A DNA stretch of 64,000 nucleotides from Phytophthora quininea. Its lineage: Eukaryota; Oomycota; Peronosporomycetes; Peronosporales; Peronosporaceae. The notes under the pieces are model-generated. The model saw only the letters and a program-made list of their open reading frames with translations, did no database searches and was not told the DNA's origin. Positions within the stretch are counted from its first letter, which is position 1; each line of letters starts with the position of its first letter. Location of the stretch: assembly GCA_011947345.1 (NCBI GenBank), contig JAAVTG010000693.1, forward strand, positions 248,001-312,000. Reading direction: 5' to 3'. A program made the position numbers and the translations under genes. Of this stretch, positions 1-11,900 are shown in pieces.

Positions 1-9
1 TTAGCAATT

Positions 10-273
10 GTGTGGCGAGTGGTCAACGTCTATGTTCCAGATGAAATGGATTCATACCTCGACTCGCTAATATCTTCACCTACGAAACACAAACGTCGTG
101 AGTATCGGTGCAGCAAGTGTGGCGAAGTTGGTCATAACGCACAGACCTGTCGAGTAACACATCTTGATGTGGAGGCACCAGACGAACCGATAGAACCTGG
201 AGAGTATGTTCTTGGAGGCTGTCCATTCACAGCATGCAACAGGTATCTGTCCACACACAAGTCTACATCTTAG
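10..273 (+). pseudogene. C-terminal zinc-knuckle fragment, transposase-like
   Basis: This 87-residue open frame carries a CCHC zinc knuckle near residues 34-47 (C-x2-C-x4-H-x4-C, beginning CSKCGEVGH), preceded by a basic KHKRREYR stretch. Knuckles of this type close many Mutator-like (MULE) transposases and also occur in retroelement Gag proteins. The frame is open to the window edge, so its upstream part may lie outside the window. Just downstream (274-1214) no further coding homology is visible, and the nearest MULE-like remnant lies on the opposite strand, so this is probably the tail of a separate element. The knuckle is directly visible; the family assignment is inference. Confidence 0.4.
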
Positions 274-1214
274 ACCTTTACCAGAACTATAAACAAAATA
301 TTCATGCACATGAAGAAAATGCCGGGCCTCGTGGGTTTATCCTGCTCCTGCTCCGTATGAAGTGCCAGGCCAGCGCTACGGCCGGTAGTCGCTTGGACAA
401 CGTCCATCGACACGCGAAGCCGGGCGGCGCCTTGGCTCGTGGACAGGTCTCTGTCGTAGCTATCGATACTCGGAACGCGGGTGAAAGTGGTGATCTCATT
501 AAACTCCCGCAGGTTGGTCGAACGGCAGCTTCAACGTGCCTCCATTTTTGACCAATCCCAGCGCAGGATTCTTTTGAGGGACGTCTCAAGCACTATTGCG
601 CCTTTTGAGGGCCTAGCCAATACATATCCTTCGTAGAGTTCGCGATTGCACTCCGAATGCCATCTGCGAATAAATTCTGGCCAAATGGTGATCGCTAAGC
701 CGACTCCGACGAACAAACATCCAATCTTCATTTCGCTGCAACTTTTAGACTGAATGCGTTTGGCTGCCGGCCCACGAAACTTTAGACATCATCCGCTTCA
801 ATATCAATTCACAAAAGACTCCTTAAGCCAAAATGAACATTAATTAATCTGCGATTAATCCGGAACCAACAACCATCGAAAATCCGAGCTTCATCTCCTT
901 CTTCATCTACCCAGACGACTTCGTCCAGCGCTTTACTTCGGCCTGCTTTGTGGAGAACCCAGACTCCGCGTCTACGGCAAGACACGCAGCTACAATAGAC
1001 AGCTGCTGAGTCCTCGACCGCGTCATTAATCTTGTCACCTGTGGCTGTGAAAGTCTGGGGTTATACTGCCGCTCTTGGTCTGATTTCACCGGTGCAATTC
1101 ATTCTGATGGCCAACGACCACTATGCCTGGTCAACTTCGATCAGTCAAAGAAAATTCACGGATCATGTTCTTTCGACAAGATTCTCCCCACATATCAATT
1201 TTTCAGTCGTGAGA
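274..1214. other. intergenic stretch, no gene seen
   Basis: Short overlapping open frames occur on both strands but none shows a recognisable domain, a sensible start context or conservation-like composition. This is probably flanking DNA between the zinc-knuckle fragment and the Crinkler-like gene. Confidence 0.5.
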
Positions 1215-1634
1215 ATGCTCTACGGGATTATCGTGGGACTTGGCCGTACATTTGCGGTGCACTTCCGTGAAGGTATGACCGTGCTGGAGCTGCTGACGAG
1301 GATTGGCGACACCTGTGTGTACAAGTGCGCTGCTGACGACTTGACAGTTTTTGTGGCCAAAAGGAATGACAAATGGCTGCGAAGATGTGACCCCGAATTC
1401 AATCAGATGTCAGCGTGTGGCGTCCCGGACGATTCAATGATGAATGAAAGCACCAGAATGCGTTCGGATAGCCGCCTGCGAGACTACGGCATACGAGATG
1501 ATGACGAAAACCCCAATGGGGACATCACTTTCCTCTTGGAAATACCAGAGGAAGTTGCCATGAAGCAGTTCTTGGACCTTGAGGAGATGCAGCACAATTA
1601 CAGGGAGTGGATTGGTAAGGCCACTCGATACTAG
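1215..1634 (+). CDS. Crinkler (CRN)-like N-terminal header protein, short
   Basis: From the ATG at 1215 the frame encodes about 139 residues. The start (MLYGIIVGLGRTFAVHF), the acidic 'EGMTVLELL' helix-like segment, the core LTVFVAKRNDKWL and a following DP match the order of the Crinkler N-terminal header, in which the hallmark LFLAK motif is followed by a Trp-Leu and Asp-Pro pair. Here LFLAK reads LTVFVAK. A hydrophobic strand (ITFLLEIPEE) stands where the header normally ends with an HVLVVVP-type motif. Crinklers are oomycete proteins that enter plant cells and carry variable C-terminal domains; here the frame stops shortly after the header, so no effector domain is present. I see no classical signal peptide. 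The in-frame region upstream (1032-1214) adds nothing header-like, so the 1215 start is preferred. It could be a truncated gene or a header-only pseudogene. It ends next to an antisense transposase remnant. Confidence 0.6.
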   Translation: MLYGIIVGLGRTFAVHFREGMTVLELLTRIGDTCVYKCAADDLTVFVAKRNDKWLRRCDPEFNQMSACGVPDDSMMNESTRMRSDSRLRDYGIRDDDENPNGDITFLLEIPEEVAMKQFLDLEEMQHNYREWIGKATRY

Positions 1635-1639
1635 CACGC

Positions 1640-2836
1640 ACAAAATTCTCGCCACGTAGTAACCAAAACAAATGTGACTCTGAAGCACCGGAAGCGCCAG
1701 CTTGGAGACTGCATTGTCAAGCCTGGAGCAGAGGTATCTGCGTCTAACATCGTTCATGTCAGCGCCATCGACTTCGCCCAAGAAGAATGTGTGAGAAATG
1801 CCAGCGGAGCAATCCCCATGCAACGCAAACGTAGCGCCGTCGAAGCCAGGTCCAAGTTCTGTAGATAACACAAAACGGCTAGCGGAGCAGTAATTCTTCA
1901 GGTCGCGATATCCATAATATAAATTCTGCATCATCATTCCTTCGTCGAATGCAGCATCAGCTCCACGTATAGCCTTTGCCAGAGATATATAATACGCCTT
2001 CGTATTCTGCTGCATAACAAGTCTTCCAGCAACGCCCAGCGCTCCATCTCGCTCTCTCAGTACCATTGGACGCAGACATCTTGTTCATGTTGACAACAAA
2101 TTGCTGTCTTCCTCAGCTCGAACGAGTCGATCAGCCTTGTGATATACTTGTAGCTCTGTGTGAGATCGTCTAAGAATGTCGAAGCCACCATTCGCTGGGC
2201 TCGGTAGGCCAAGCCTCGTGGGAATGCACCAAGAAATTGTCTGTCAGTAGCTTGCTTCCAGTGCGTGATCACAGCCTGACGGAAGAAGCGCCTCTCAGCA
2301 ATCTGCCGTGCTGTGGGCTTGGTCACACCAGTGCACGTGTCGGAGTGCTTCAGGTTCATCGCAGATATCTTCCAGTTCTTAACTCCCCCTTTCACAAGCT
2401 GTACAAACCACGAACAGTGCTCGTCAGAGCACATATACTTCTTGTTGCTGCCACCATTGTTCTTCTTGCTCAGCATGGAGCGCTTACGTTGCATCACCAA
2501 CGCAAATTCACTTCCAGCCGGATCTGGAGTTGGCTCCAATAATTAATTACCAAGAGATGGTTTTCGTCGCTTCCTCCAGCATATGTCTTGCGTGAGCTGG
2601 TACTTGGAAGCATTGTTCACCAACATGGATGGTCCAACAGATGAATCACTCCTCATACCAGTCGACGGAACGCCTACTCCACTCACCGACGCACCATTTC
2701 TCAAAGCACTGGCCTCTCTTTTCCTCGCATTAATATTGAACGTCTCCGGATACTCACTCTTCGACTGCAATAAGTGCATCATCGAAAGCACCGTATATCT
2801 GTCTGAACCAGGTGGAGCCTCGTCAAGTACAGCCAT
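1640..2836 (-). pseudogene. decayed Mutator-like (MULE) transposase, N-terminal part
   Basis: Three minus-strand frame pieces (2836-2543, 2539-2057, 2066 down to about 1640) read as one protein with frame breaks and stops. The middle piece has a MuDR-type DNA-binding finger around 2310-2460: C-x4-C-x-W (CSDEHCSWF), then a basic strand and a downstream H-x4-C (HSDTC). The following region (LGPGFDGATFALHGD, then HTFFLGEVDGADMN) resembles the segment ahead of the DDE core. The homology stops at about 1640, where the Crinkler-like gene ends on the other strand, so the catalytic core and C-terminus are missing. No terminal inverted repeats were found. A FLYWCH or FAR1 relative is an alternative. 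Confidence 0.45.
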
Positions 2837-3220
2837 CCACCCTCAATTGGAGTTGCGGTAGATTTGACACACAACGCGTCGAGCCATGACACGTTTGTCC
2901 TGACAAAGCATTTCGCTTGGCTTCTCTGCAATGGCTCGTCGTCCCATTTGTTTCGCAAGCGCTCCTCGGACTGCCGCCGATTCGCCGACGGTGTACCACA
3001 ATGTTGGTCCATGGGCGGGGTAGGGGAACGAGAATAGTCCAGAGTCGCTCTCACTGGAAGCAATGCGGTGGCAATTGGTGGGAAGAGAGAAAGAAGACGC
3101 GACGGGTTTGCGGCCACTTTGAGGGAGCTCACTGAGCGCCATTCAGCCAGCGACCGCGCGACCAAAGAGCCTCCTCCCGACGCCTCCCCCGCTTTTAGTG
3201 CCCCCTCCCCGCCGTTCGCC

Positions 3221-6200
3221 ATGGAGACGCCGGCACCCACGCCCTACTGCGTGTGCCAGCAGCCCGATGGCGCCGGCATCATGATCGAGTGCATCCGCGG
3301 CTCGGGCGGCTGCAACGGATGGGTGCACCCCGGCTGCTGCGGACTCATCCTGACGCAGGAGGAGCTGGAGGCGCTGGACGCCTACGTCTGCCCGCTCTGC
3401 GAGAAGCCCAACGACGACTTCTCCCAGCTCACGGCCTTCAACACGAGCCTGGCCAACCGGCAGGCCAAGAAGGAGCGCCGCAAGAAGCTGCTGGCGGCCG
3501 AGAAGGCCGCACGGGCCTGGATCTGCGCCCACTGCCAGCACCCGAACACGGACCGTCGCACTAAAGAGTGCGAGGTGTGCCACACGAGAAGAGTCATGAC
3601 CAAGCACAAGCACAAGATCCACCATGGCCACCACAGCCATCGTAAAGATAAAGACGAGGACAAGTCGAAGCTGCTGGCGGAGCAACTGGCCGACGAGCCG
3701 CGACGCAGTGGACGCGGAGCTGGCCGGAAGAAAAGTCGTACCACGTGCCCAACTCGGACGAGGATTTCGATAGTACGGACAGTGATGTGGCTGGGAAACG
3801 GAAGAAACACAGCAAGAAACACAGCAAGAAGCGGCGGCGACTGGATGAGGACTCTGTCTTGGACGACAGCGACTCGGACGAAGCCGAGTTTCAGCTGGAT
3901 ACTAGCAAGCTGAAGAGCGAGAGCCAGCCAGAAGAGACTGAAGAGCAGGCAGCGATGTCTAAGCTGGTTATTGACCAGATTATCGGCGTGAGAGACCGAG
4001 AAGTGGTGGAGCCGGCGCCGCCTGCACCCGCTGACTCTGCTAGCGCCAATTTGTTTGCGAACCGACCCAACAAGACGACTGTGAAGGAGTATCTGATCAA
4101 ATGGAAGGGCTTCTCGTACATGCACTGCTCGTGGGAAACGAGGGAGACGCTGCTGGACCTAGACCCGCTGATGAACAAGCAGCGGATTAAACGGTTCCAC
4201 GAGAAGGGTATCCATCAGATCCAGCAGCATCGTCGTACGGATGGGTTGGATGAAGACTCGCTGGCGGTGGACGAGCTCGAGTATTTCAACCCCGAGTACT
4301 TGGAGATCCATCGCATTATCGCTCACCGCAAGGACACTCCGATGGAACCAGACCAGAACTTCCCGGACGCTCCTGCTGACGACGGCATGCGCTACTATAT
4401 CAAGTGGCGCATCCTGCCGTACACAGATGCAACGTGGGAGCGTGCGTGCGACATAAAGGACGATGTCGCTTTAGCAAAATACAAGGCGTCACTAGTGGTG
4501 CCGGCAAAGGAAAGCTGGGAAGTGCGTCCACGCCCTACACTGCGTGAATACCGCAAACTGGACGCCTCGCCTAAGTTTGGTGAAGACCAGTCTCTATCGC
4601 TGCGCGCGTACCAGCTGGAAGGCCTGAATTGGTTGCTGTGGAATTGGTACAACGAACGACCCAGTATCTTGGCAGACGAAATGGGTCTGGGAAAAACTAT
4701 CCAGACGCTTTCGTTTCTGAATCTCCTGCGAGATGACCCAAAGATTAACATTCGAGGTCCTTTCTCATTGTAGCGCCGCTATCCCTCATCGTGCAGTGGC
4801 AGAACGAGTGTGAGATGTGGACGACCATGAACTGTGTGGTGTACCATGGAAACAGTGGCTCTCGGGAGATCCTACGCGACTTTGAGTTTCACTATTTGGA
4901 TGAAAACCTTCGGCCAGACAAGAAAAGGCCCTTCCGCTTTAACATCCTCGTGACCACGTATGAGGTGGCTATCAAGGATATAGGTATTCTTTCCAAGATC
5001 CATTGGCGTTGTCTTGTGGTGGACGAAGCACACCGGCTGAAGAACCAGTCTTCTCGACTGGTGGAGCAGATGCGATCGCTTCGTCGTGACCATTGCGTGC
5101 TTCTCACAGGTACACCACTGCAGAACAAGACGGAGGAGCTTTGGGCACTGCTTAACTTCCTCGACAGTAGGTCCTTTCCAAGTGTCAACGATTTCCTCGC
5201 AAAGTTCGGCGATCTCCACGAGGCCCAACAAGTTGCCGACCTCCACAAAATGTTAAAGCCGTATCTGCTGCGTCGAGTGAAGGAGGATGTGGAGAAATCG
5301 CTGCCCCCTAAGGAGGAGACGATCATTGAAGTGGAACTTACGCCAGTGCAGAAGCAATGGTACCGTGCAATCTATGAGAGGAACACAGCATTCCTAAACC
5401 AGGGCGGAAACCCCGCAATGTGCCCAATCTGATGAATGTCATGATGGAGCTGCGCAAATGCTGCAACCACCCGTATCTGAACAACGGCGTCGAGGAGATT
5501 TTGAACGAAGGGTTAACAACGGACGTTCAGCGTCACGAGATGATGGTGAAGTGTTGCGGAAAGATGGTGCTAATTGACAAGTTGCTTCCCCGTTTGAATG
5601 ACGGAGGCCATAAAGTGCTTATTTTCAGCCAAATGGTCCGCGTACTGGACATCATTGAGGATTATCTGCGTCACCGCGGGTATTTATATGAACGTTTGGA
5701 TGGCAATATCCGAGGCAATGATCGTCAAGCTGCAGTTGATCGCTTTGTGAAGCCTGAGTACAAGCGTTTCGTTATGCTGCTGTCAACAAAAGCGGGTGGT
5801 TTGGGGCTCAACTTGACTGCTGCAGACACAGTGATCATCTTTGACAGCGACTGGAACCCACAGAATGACCTGCAAGCTCAAGCTCGTGCGCATCGTATTG
5901 GCCAGACACATTCCGTTAAAATTTACCGTCTAATCACGCGGAAGACGTACGAGATGCACATGTTTCACAAAGCATCATTAAAGCTAGGCTTAGACAAGGC
6001 TGTACTGACGCACATGCGTCGCGAGAACGAAGAGGGCGCCAAGAAATGGCGCAAGGACAAGAGTGCTAAGGCGCAAGAGTCGAAAGAGATTGACGAGCTG
6101 TTGAAGCGTGGTGCCTACGACGTTTTCCGGGACGACGACACTGCTGGCGAGCAGTTTTGTGCTGCAGACATTGACCAAATCCTGCAGCGCTCGTCGCAAA

Positions 6201-8889
6201 TTGTGAAGTACACCGAACAGGCGCAATCGAGCTTCTCTAAGGCGAGTTTTGTGTCGGCGACGACCTCTGATGATGTAGATCTAGACGACCCAGACTTCTG
6301 GAAGAAAGCGGTCGGGCTGTCGGAGCCTGAGCCCGCTGAAAGAGAAGACCTTCTTCCCCAACAACGCAAACGCACACGTGTGGCTCGGTTTGGAGACGGT
6401 GGTAGCTACTCGGATGGCAGCGTTTCAGACGACGAATATGAACAGGAGAGACGAGAAAAGGAGCTGGAGGAGAAGAATATTCCGCGTGAATGGACCCAAA
6501 ACGGGCGCGATCGCCTGCAGCGTGCTCTGATGCATTACGGCTTTAGTCGCTGGGGGATTGTGCGCAGTCAAAGTGGCGGCAGCCGTTCTGTCAAGGAGGT
6601 AGAAAGCTTTGCGCGTGGCTTTATTTATGTGTCCAGTCTAGCTTGCGATCAGCGTAAAGATGACTCTGCGTTTTTGAAGGCGGCTATCCATGGAGCTATG
6701 CAAGCTCAAAAGAAAACCTCATCGACGAAGACGAGCTGTCAGCAGTTCTTAAAGAAGAAGACTTTGTACTCAAGTCGAAACAGGGCGGTGGTCGACGAGT
6801 TCTTGTGCGTTTAGACATGCTGCAAAGGCTCCAGAGAATCATCACAGCGGCCTGTAATGCGTGCGACGTACAGTACAGTATCACTGAAGACAGTACTGAC
6901 AAACCTGAAGGTTCAAAGCGACCACCGAAACCCACGGCAAGCATCGACGATCGTGTGAATTTCTACGGTGTGGATAAAGTTGTGCCTCAAATTGAGTTGG
7001 TAGATGTCGGCGAACGTCCTGTGTGGGGGCAAATTACTCCGTGGTGGAACGAAGAGGCCGATCGGAACTTGTTGATGGGCGTATTCCTCCACGGTTACGG
7101 TCGTTGCGCTCAAATTCTCTCTGACCCTCGCTTGTACTTTGCGAAAGCTGAGAAAGCTGCACAACTAGAACACGCAGATGAGAGTGCTAATGCGAATGGC
7201 GTGGCAGTACAGCAAGTCGACGACTTGAAGAAGGAAGGGAATGGGTCTGCGGAGGACGAAGATGACGAGACAGGTATGAGTGATACTGACTCGGTTGGGG
7301 GAGCAAGCACGGCGACTGGTGACGAAGATGGCGCCTCGAAAGGTACTCAAGTCAAAAGCGAGGGAGTTCTGTTGACAGCACGAGTAATAATGCTGGTGCT
7401 GCGTCAAGCAAGGCATTCAAGCAGCCTGAGGTGCAGCACATGAACCGTTTACTGGGTTGGCTGCTGTCTGCCGAAGACATCAAGCGACGCCATGAAAACG
7501 AGAGGAACAAAAGGAGCGTGTAAGCAAAGAACAACGTCGTCAAGCGAAGCAGGAGATGCACGCTCGTGCGGCAACGTTGCGTCGTCTGGAACTTAAGGCA
7601 ATGCAGCTAGCTCAGGTAGACATCCTTCGACACATGACGATATTGCACAATATCCGTCAGCTACCAGAAGTTGCAGTGGCTGTGGCCCCGCAGCATCGTA
7701 TGAAAGCATCGGACTGGACGAAGGAAGAGCGGCGGTCATTTGCCTACTTGATGGCTCTGCATGGCGCACCGCGGATTCTATCAAAGCGAGCTGTCGTTGC
7801 GCCTGATGGAAGCGCGTCGGCCCCAGCTCTGCCGTTTGTGACTGAAAATGCGCGAGGGTTTTCGTGGGAGACGGACAGCATTTCCTGGCGCAATATTGTC
7901 GAATGGGGAACCTGAATAAGACCGCCACGCTGGTGCGAACGTTCTACGAGACAAAGTTCCTCCCAAAATGCCGAGAGGTAGCCCGCATGCGTGCAGATCC
8001 GCTTGGATCTGACCAACGTGCTGTAGCTCTAGGCGACCTGATCGGTGTCGAGTTTGTAGATGCGTACGAGGGCGTACTGGCGCATGGACTCAAGGCACGG
8101 AACACTGCGTGGGTGACACTTCGACGCAACCAGCTGTTAGAAGACGTGTTGGATATCTTGACAACACACCGAGAAGCTCTAGAAACGTATTTGCGCTCAG
8201 GGAAACAGGATCTGGTGACAGAAATGCCAGTGTGGTGGTGTCCATGGATCCACGATCTCGGGATCTTCTATGGGATGGCTCGGTACGGCGTCTTTGGTTG
8301 GGAACGGCTTTTAGTAGACCGACAGCTACCGTTCCATCGCCAGGCACGCGAGCACCACATTCGAGCGGTGTTCCTTGAGGGCACAGCGACGTTCCGACCG
8401 CTCTACCGTCACCTCTTCGAGTCTAGTGGGGACATGAACGCGTGGTTTGCTCGTGTCGTGGACGAGTTTCCGTCGCTGTCCGTGCTAGAGCGCAAAGTAG
8501 AAACGATTTGCGCGGCTGTGCTCGATGGGCACCGATATGGTAACGAGCTGTATGAAGAGCCTGAAGAGCGACGTGAGTTCAGCTTGTCGCCGCCAGGCAA
8601 CTGCTACGAAGAGCTCGTCTTTGCGCGGGTGAAGCAACATGAGGAAACTCTGGGGCAGCCTACTCTTAGCCCATTGACGATGACGGACTCGACTGGTGAG
8701 TCCAGTGGTCCTGGGCTTGCAGCGTTCTTATCAGAGTCGCAGAACCGGCGTGACGAGTACTTACGTGCTGCTGTGGCATCGAATGCCATCGGTAGTCAAT
8801 CTGCAGCTGCGTCGGATGGAGATCAAGAGCAGAACGAGGAGAAGAAGGCGACAGCGTCGCAGATCCCAATGCAGATGCTGGTCTCGTAG
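3221..8889 (+). CDS. CHD-type ATP-dependent chromatin remodeler (PHD, RanBP2 finger, two chromodomains, SNF2)
   Basis: The locus encodes about 1,891 residues once seven single-base losses are allowed for (near 3731, 4764, 5417, 6709, 7364, 7500, 7906). Order of domains: a PHD finger (residues about 7-66, YCVCQQPD to CPLCEKP); a RanBP2-type zinc finger ([10 protein letters not shown] to CEVCHTRR, about 105-130); Lys/Asp-rich linker; two chromodomains ([32 protein letters not shown]); a SNF2 ATPase with Walker A (DEMGLGKT), DEAH box ([10 protein letters not shown]), LLTGTPLQN, and helicase C motifs ([26 protein letters not shown]); then a SANT/SLIDE-like helical region. CHD proteins slide or space nucleosomes in the nucleus, and chromodomains read methylated histone H3. 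The ATG at 3221 sits in good context (GCCATGG) right before the PHD. All breaks leave homology continuing in the next frame, and the corrected length divides by three, so I treat the gene as intact with sequence errors. Confidence 0.9.
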
Positions 8890-8986
8890 GCCTAAACTAT
8901 TATCGCTGGTCAGTTTGTAGCAAGAACGCAATAGAACGGCAGGCACGTTTAAAACGAAGAGGGTTTGATCTTGCTGTCCAGTGTCT

Positions 8987-11900
8987 TCACTCTGCCTTGG
9001 CATGCGAGAATGCTCCGGGCTTTGGCTCCATAGCGTTCTCTTCCGAGTTCTTGCGTGACCGACGGCGCTCCGCCTTGGCAAGTAGCAGTGCTCGGCGCAC
9101 TTTCTTGCGGATATAGTACCAAGCCACGAGGAGCATCCCACCAAGCACTGTGAAAATGGCCACAACGCTGACGGTGTAGCGCCGCCATATTGACGGCACG
9201 TAGACCTGAAGGTGACAGCTCTGAAAGTTGCCGTTAGCGTCTTCAATCCCTTGGAAGCCGTCGACACAGTCGCGAGTACCGTAGACATACCCCGGCGGGA
9301 TGGATCGATGAAAAGGATCATGCCACGGCTTCTCGCACAGTTCTCCAGTGTCAGCACATTTTTGCTTGTCGTAGCGGACGCGGCACAAGCATGTACACTT
9401 CATGGGGAGAGTGCAATTACCTTGTCCGATCAGAGCCCCATTAAAAGTCTCTTGACCCCACCGACCGCCTCCAGTGCCGCACGGGTCCTTGCGAAACGCT
9501 TCGACTTTGTTGTCATCGACAGTGAAAAGTGTTGGGCGAATCGAATCCGTGACGGCTTGGGATATCTCGCAGATTGGGGTGGCGCAGTCGAACCCTGTCC
9601 AGCCTTCAGCACAGGCGCAGACGTCCGGGGCAACACAGAGTCCCCGTTCTTGCAGCGGTAGCAACCGTCGCCACTGTTGACGATGCTACTGGCGGCGTTG
9701 GCGATGGCAGTAACGTTTCCAGACGTGAGATTGAGGTTGTTAGCAACGACATTCGCGTGGCAGAGCGGATCGAAAACCCCTTGGACGCAGATTGGCAACG
9801 CACAATCCAATCCAAAGTAGCCGGTGTTGCCGACTGGGGCGGTGGGATATTGCTCATTGAGAGTCGAATTCACTGTAATGCAGCGGCATCGGTCCTTGTC
9901 GGCACAAACGCCGCCATTACGGCAACTAGAGGATACGGAGGCATCGACATCAGCCTCTAGAAAGCGACATAAAGGCGTATTACAGTCGATACCAGTCCAG
10001 CCATCACCACAAGCGCATTCATCCGGCGCCACGCAGGCACCAGCGTTATAGCACGCGTACACACCTTCCCCAGGGGTTGAGTTACCATACTGCCAAGTCA
10101 CATCGTCAACCTTTGTTACGTTCACATAGTTTGTGCGGATAACGCGGTGGGTGCCGTTGTCACTCTCGATATCTCCTTGTCTCCAAATAATATTCCCGCA
10201 GAGAAAGCTGTCCGATACACGCGCTACGTTGAGATCATCACGATAATGCAGCAAGTTTTGGATTTGCTTAGCGGCGGTGAGTGAAGTATTTCGCACCGGG
10301 TTAGGCTCGGGATCACCAACCGAGCAACCGCTTTGGAACGTCTGGCCATCGTTTGCCACGAGCTCTTGATCATACTGAGGACACCGGTAAGTGCTGCAAC
10401 TGCGTTCTGCGGTGGCGCTGTCATAATTTCCTCGCAGTGCTCGAAAATTAGTTGAAGATCGCGATGCAACATTGAGCACAAAGCTTTGAGCCTGGACGCA
10501 GATTGGAGTGTTGCAGTCGTAGCCAGTGTAACCAGTGAGCTGCGCTCGTCCGTCTGGAAGCTGAAAAACAGGTTTCCCTCCGTTCTCTCGGCCGTCGCGC
10601 CAATTCGAATCCCAAGTTACACATTCACACTGATCGGGAGCCACGCAAGTCCCGTTGTTTCGGCATTCTTGTGCGCAAAGAGCTATCGAGCAATCAGAAC
10701 CTGTCCAGCCTAACGCACATGTACAAGTATTTGGAAGCGTGCAATTTCCTCCGTTTTGACAGGTTTGCGCGCAGACGGGTGTCGTGCAGTTAGTCCCCGT
10801 CCAGCCTAAAGCGCATTCGCAGACACCAGGTGCCACACACGTGCCGTTGTTAAAACAACCTCTCACAACGCGATCGACGCATTCGCCAAAGATTGACGAG
10901 TTCCAGAATCCGACTCGCACGGCTTGTTGAGCTGAGTAAGTAACGCGCGGTCGATAGGATGCATCCGTGTCAACTACCAATACGCCAGACATGTTGCTCA
11001 GGAGGTTAATTGCGAGTTGCCCGGTGCTGCAAGTCCGATTGAATTCGAGAAGACAGACGCCTTTTTGCCAGGCTCTACCGGGTATATAACTCCAAATACC
11101 CCTCGCTTCCATCCTTCTCGTGTGTTATCCAGCGGTGGTGTAGATAAATTATACAGTGGTGGCCAGGCCATCCCAGTCCAGTTAGTGTGATTGATACCAT
11201 CGGCAGACAACGTTTTGTCCATGTATCGCGAGTAGTAGTTCGGGTGATTGAAGTAGTAGGCTGGAGACCCATCCGGTGTTGCGGGCTTTTCCCACTGTGT
11301 AATGCTACGAATCGAACAAGCATAGCCTCCTTGCGTCGGCCGATAACGCACCCCGCCCCGGATCTCAGTCGTTACTGTGACTGCTGTGGAAGCAATGCTC
11401 TCCACAGTACCTGCATAAGTCGGATTTGATACTGGTTGTTGAGGATCCGTCGCATTGGGTGGTTCGGCAGCTAGAAATGTAGTCTGGTTAGGCGAGTAGT
11501 AGCCTTGCGAACAAATTGGAGTACGGCAATCAAAACCAGCCCAACCTGTGCTACAGGAACAAATATCTGGGGCCACGCAACTACCGCCGTTGGCACAGGC
11601 GTACACGCCTTGTACGATTAGTCTTCGTTCAACCAGTGCTACCTGTCGATCACTTGTCACTGAATACGGTGGCGAATACCCCACTTCAGCTGTAGAAATT
11701 CCTCTCCAGGCTGCGTCAGCGTTCCACCTATACGGACGAACTGGTGAAAAGCGATAGAACCCACTCGTCACGTTGCGCTCCGAGAAATATTGAAATTGTG
11801 CTAGGGCGTTGTTTCCGAGCTCTAGAAGAAGACAACCGTTCTGTGTCGGGGGAGGATTGCCCAGCACAGCTAACCCACTAGATGCATTCACCACGGGGCT

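Noticed and set aside
3382..4125. Long antisense frame over the CHD N-terminus
   Set aside because: It mirrors a GC-rich, repetitive coding region and has no domain; it is a shadow.
3221..8889. Programmed ribosomal frameshifting in the CHD gene
   Set aside because: Seven shifts in one gene, none with a consistent slippery site, and the same pattern in unrelated neighbours make recoding implausible; missing bases explain all of them.
3221..8889. Introns at the CHD frame breaks
   Set aside because: Homology is continuous to within one or two residues at each break and there is no room for GT...AG introns.
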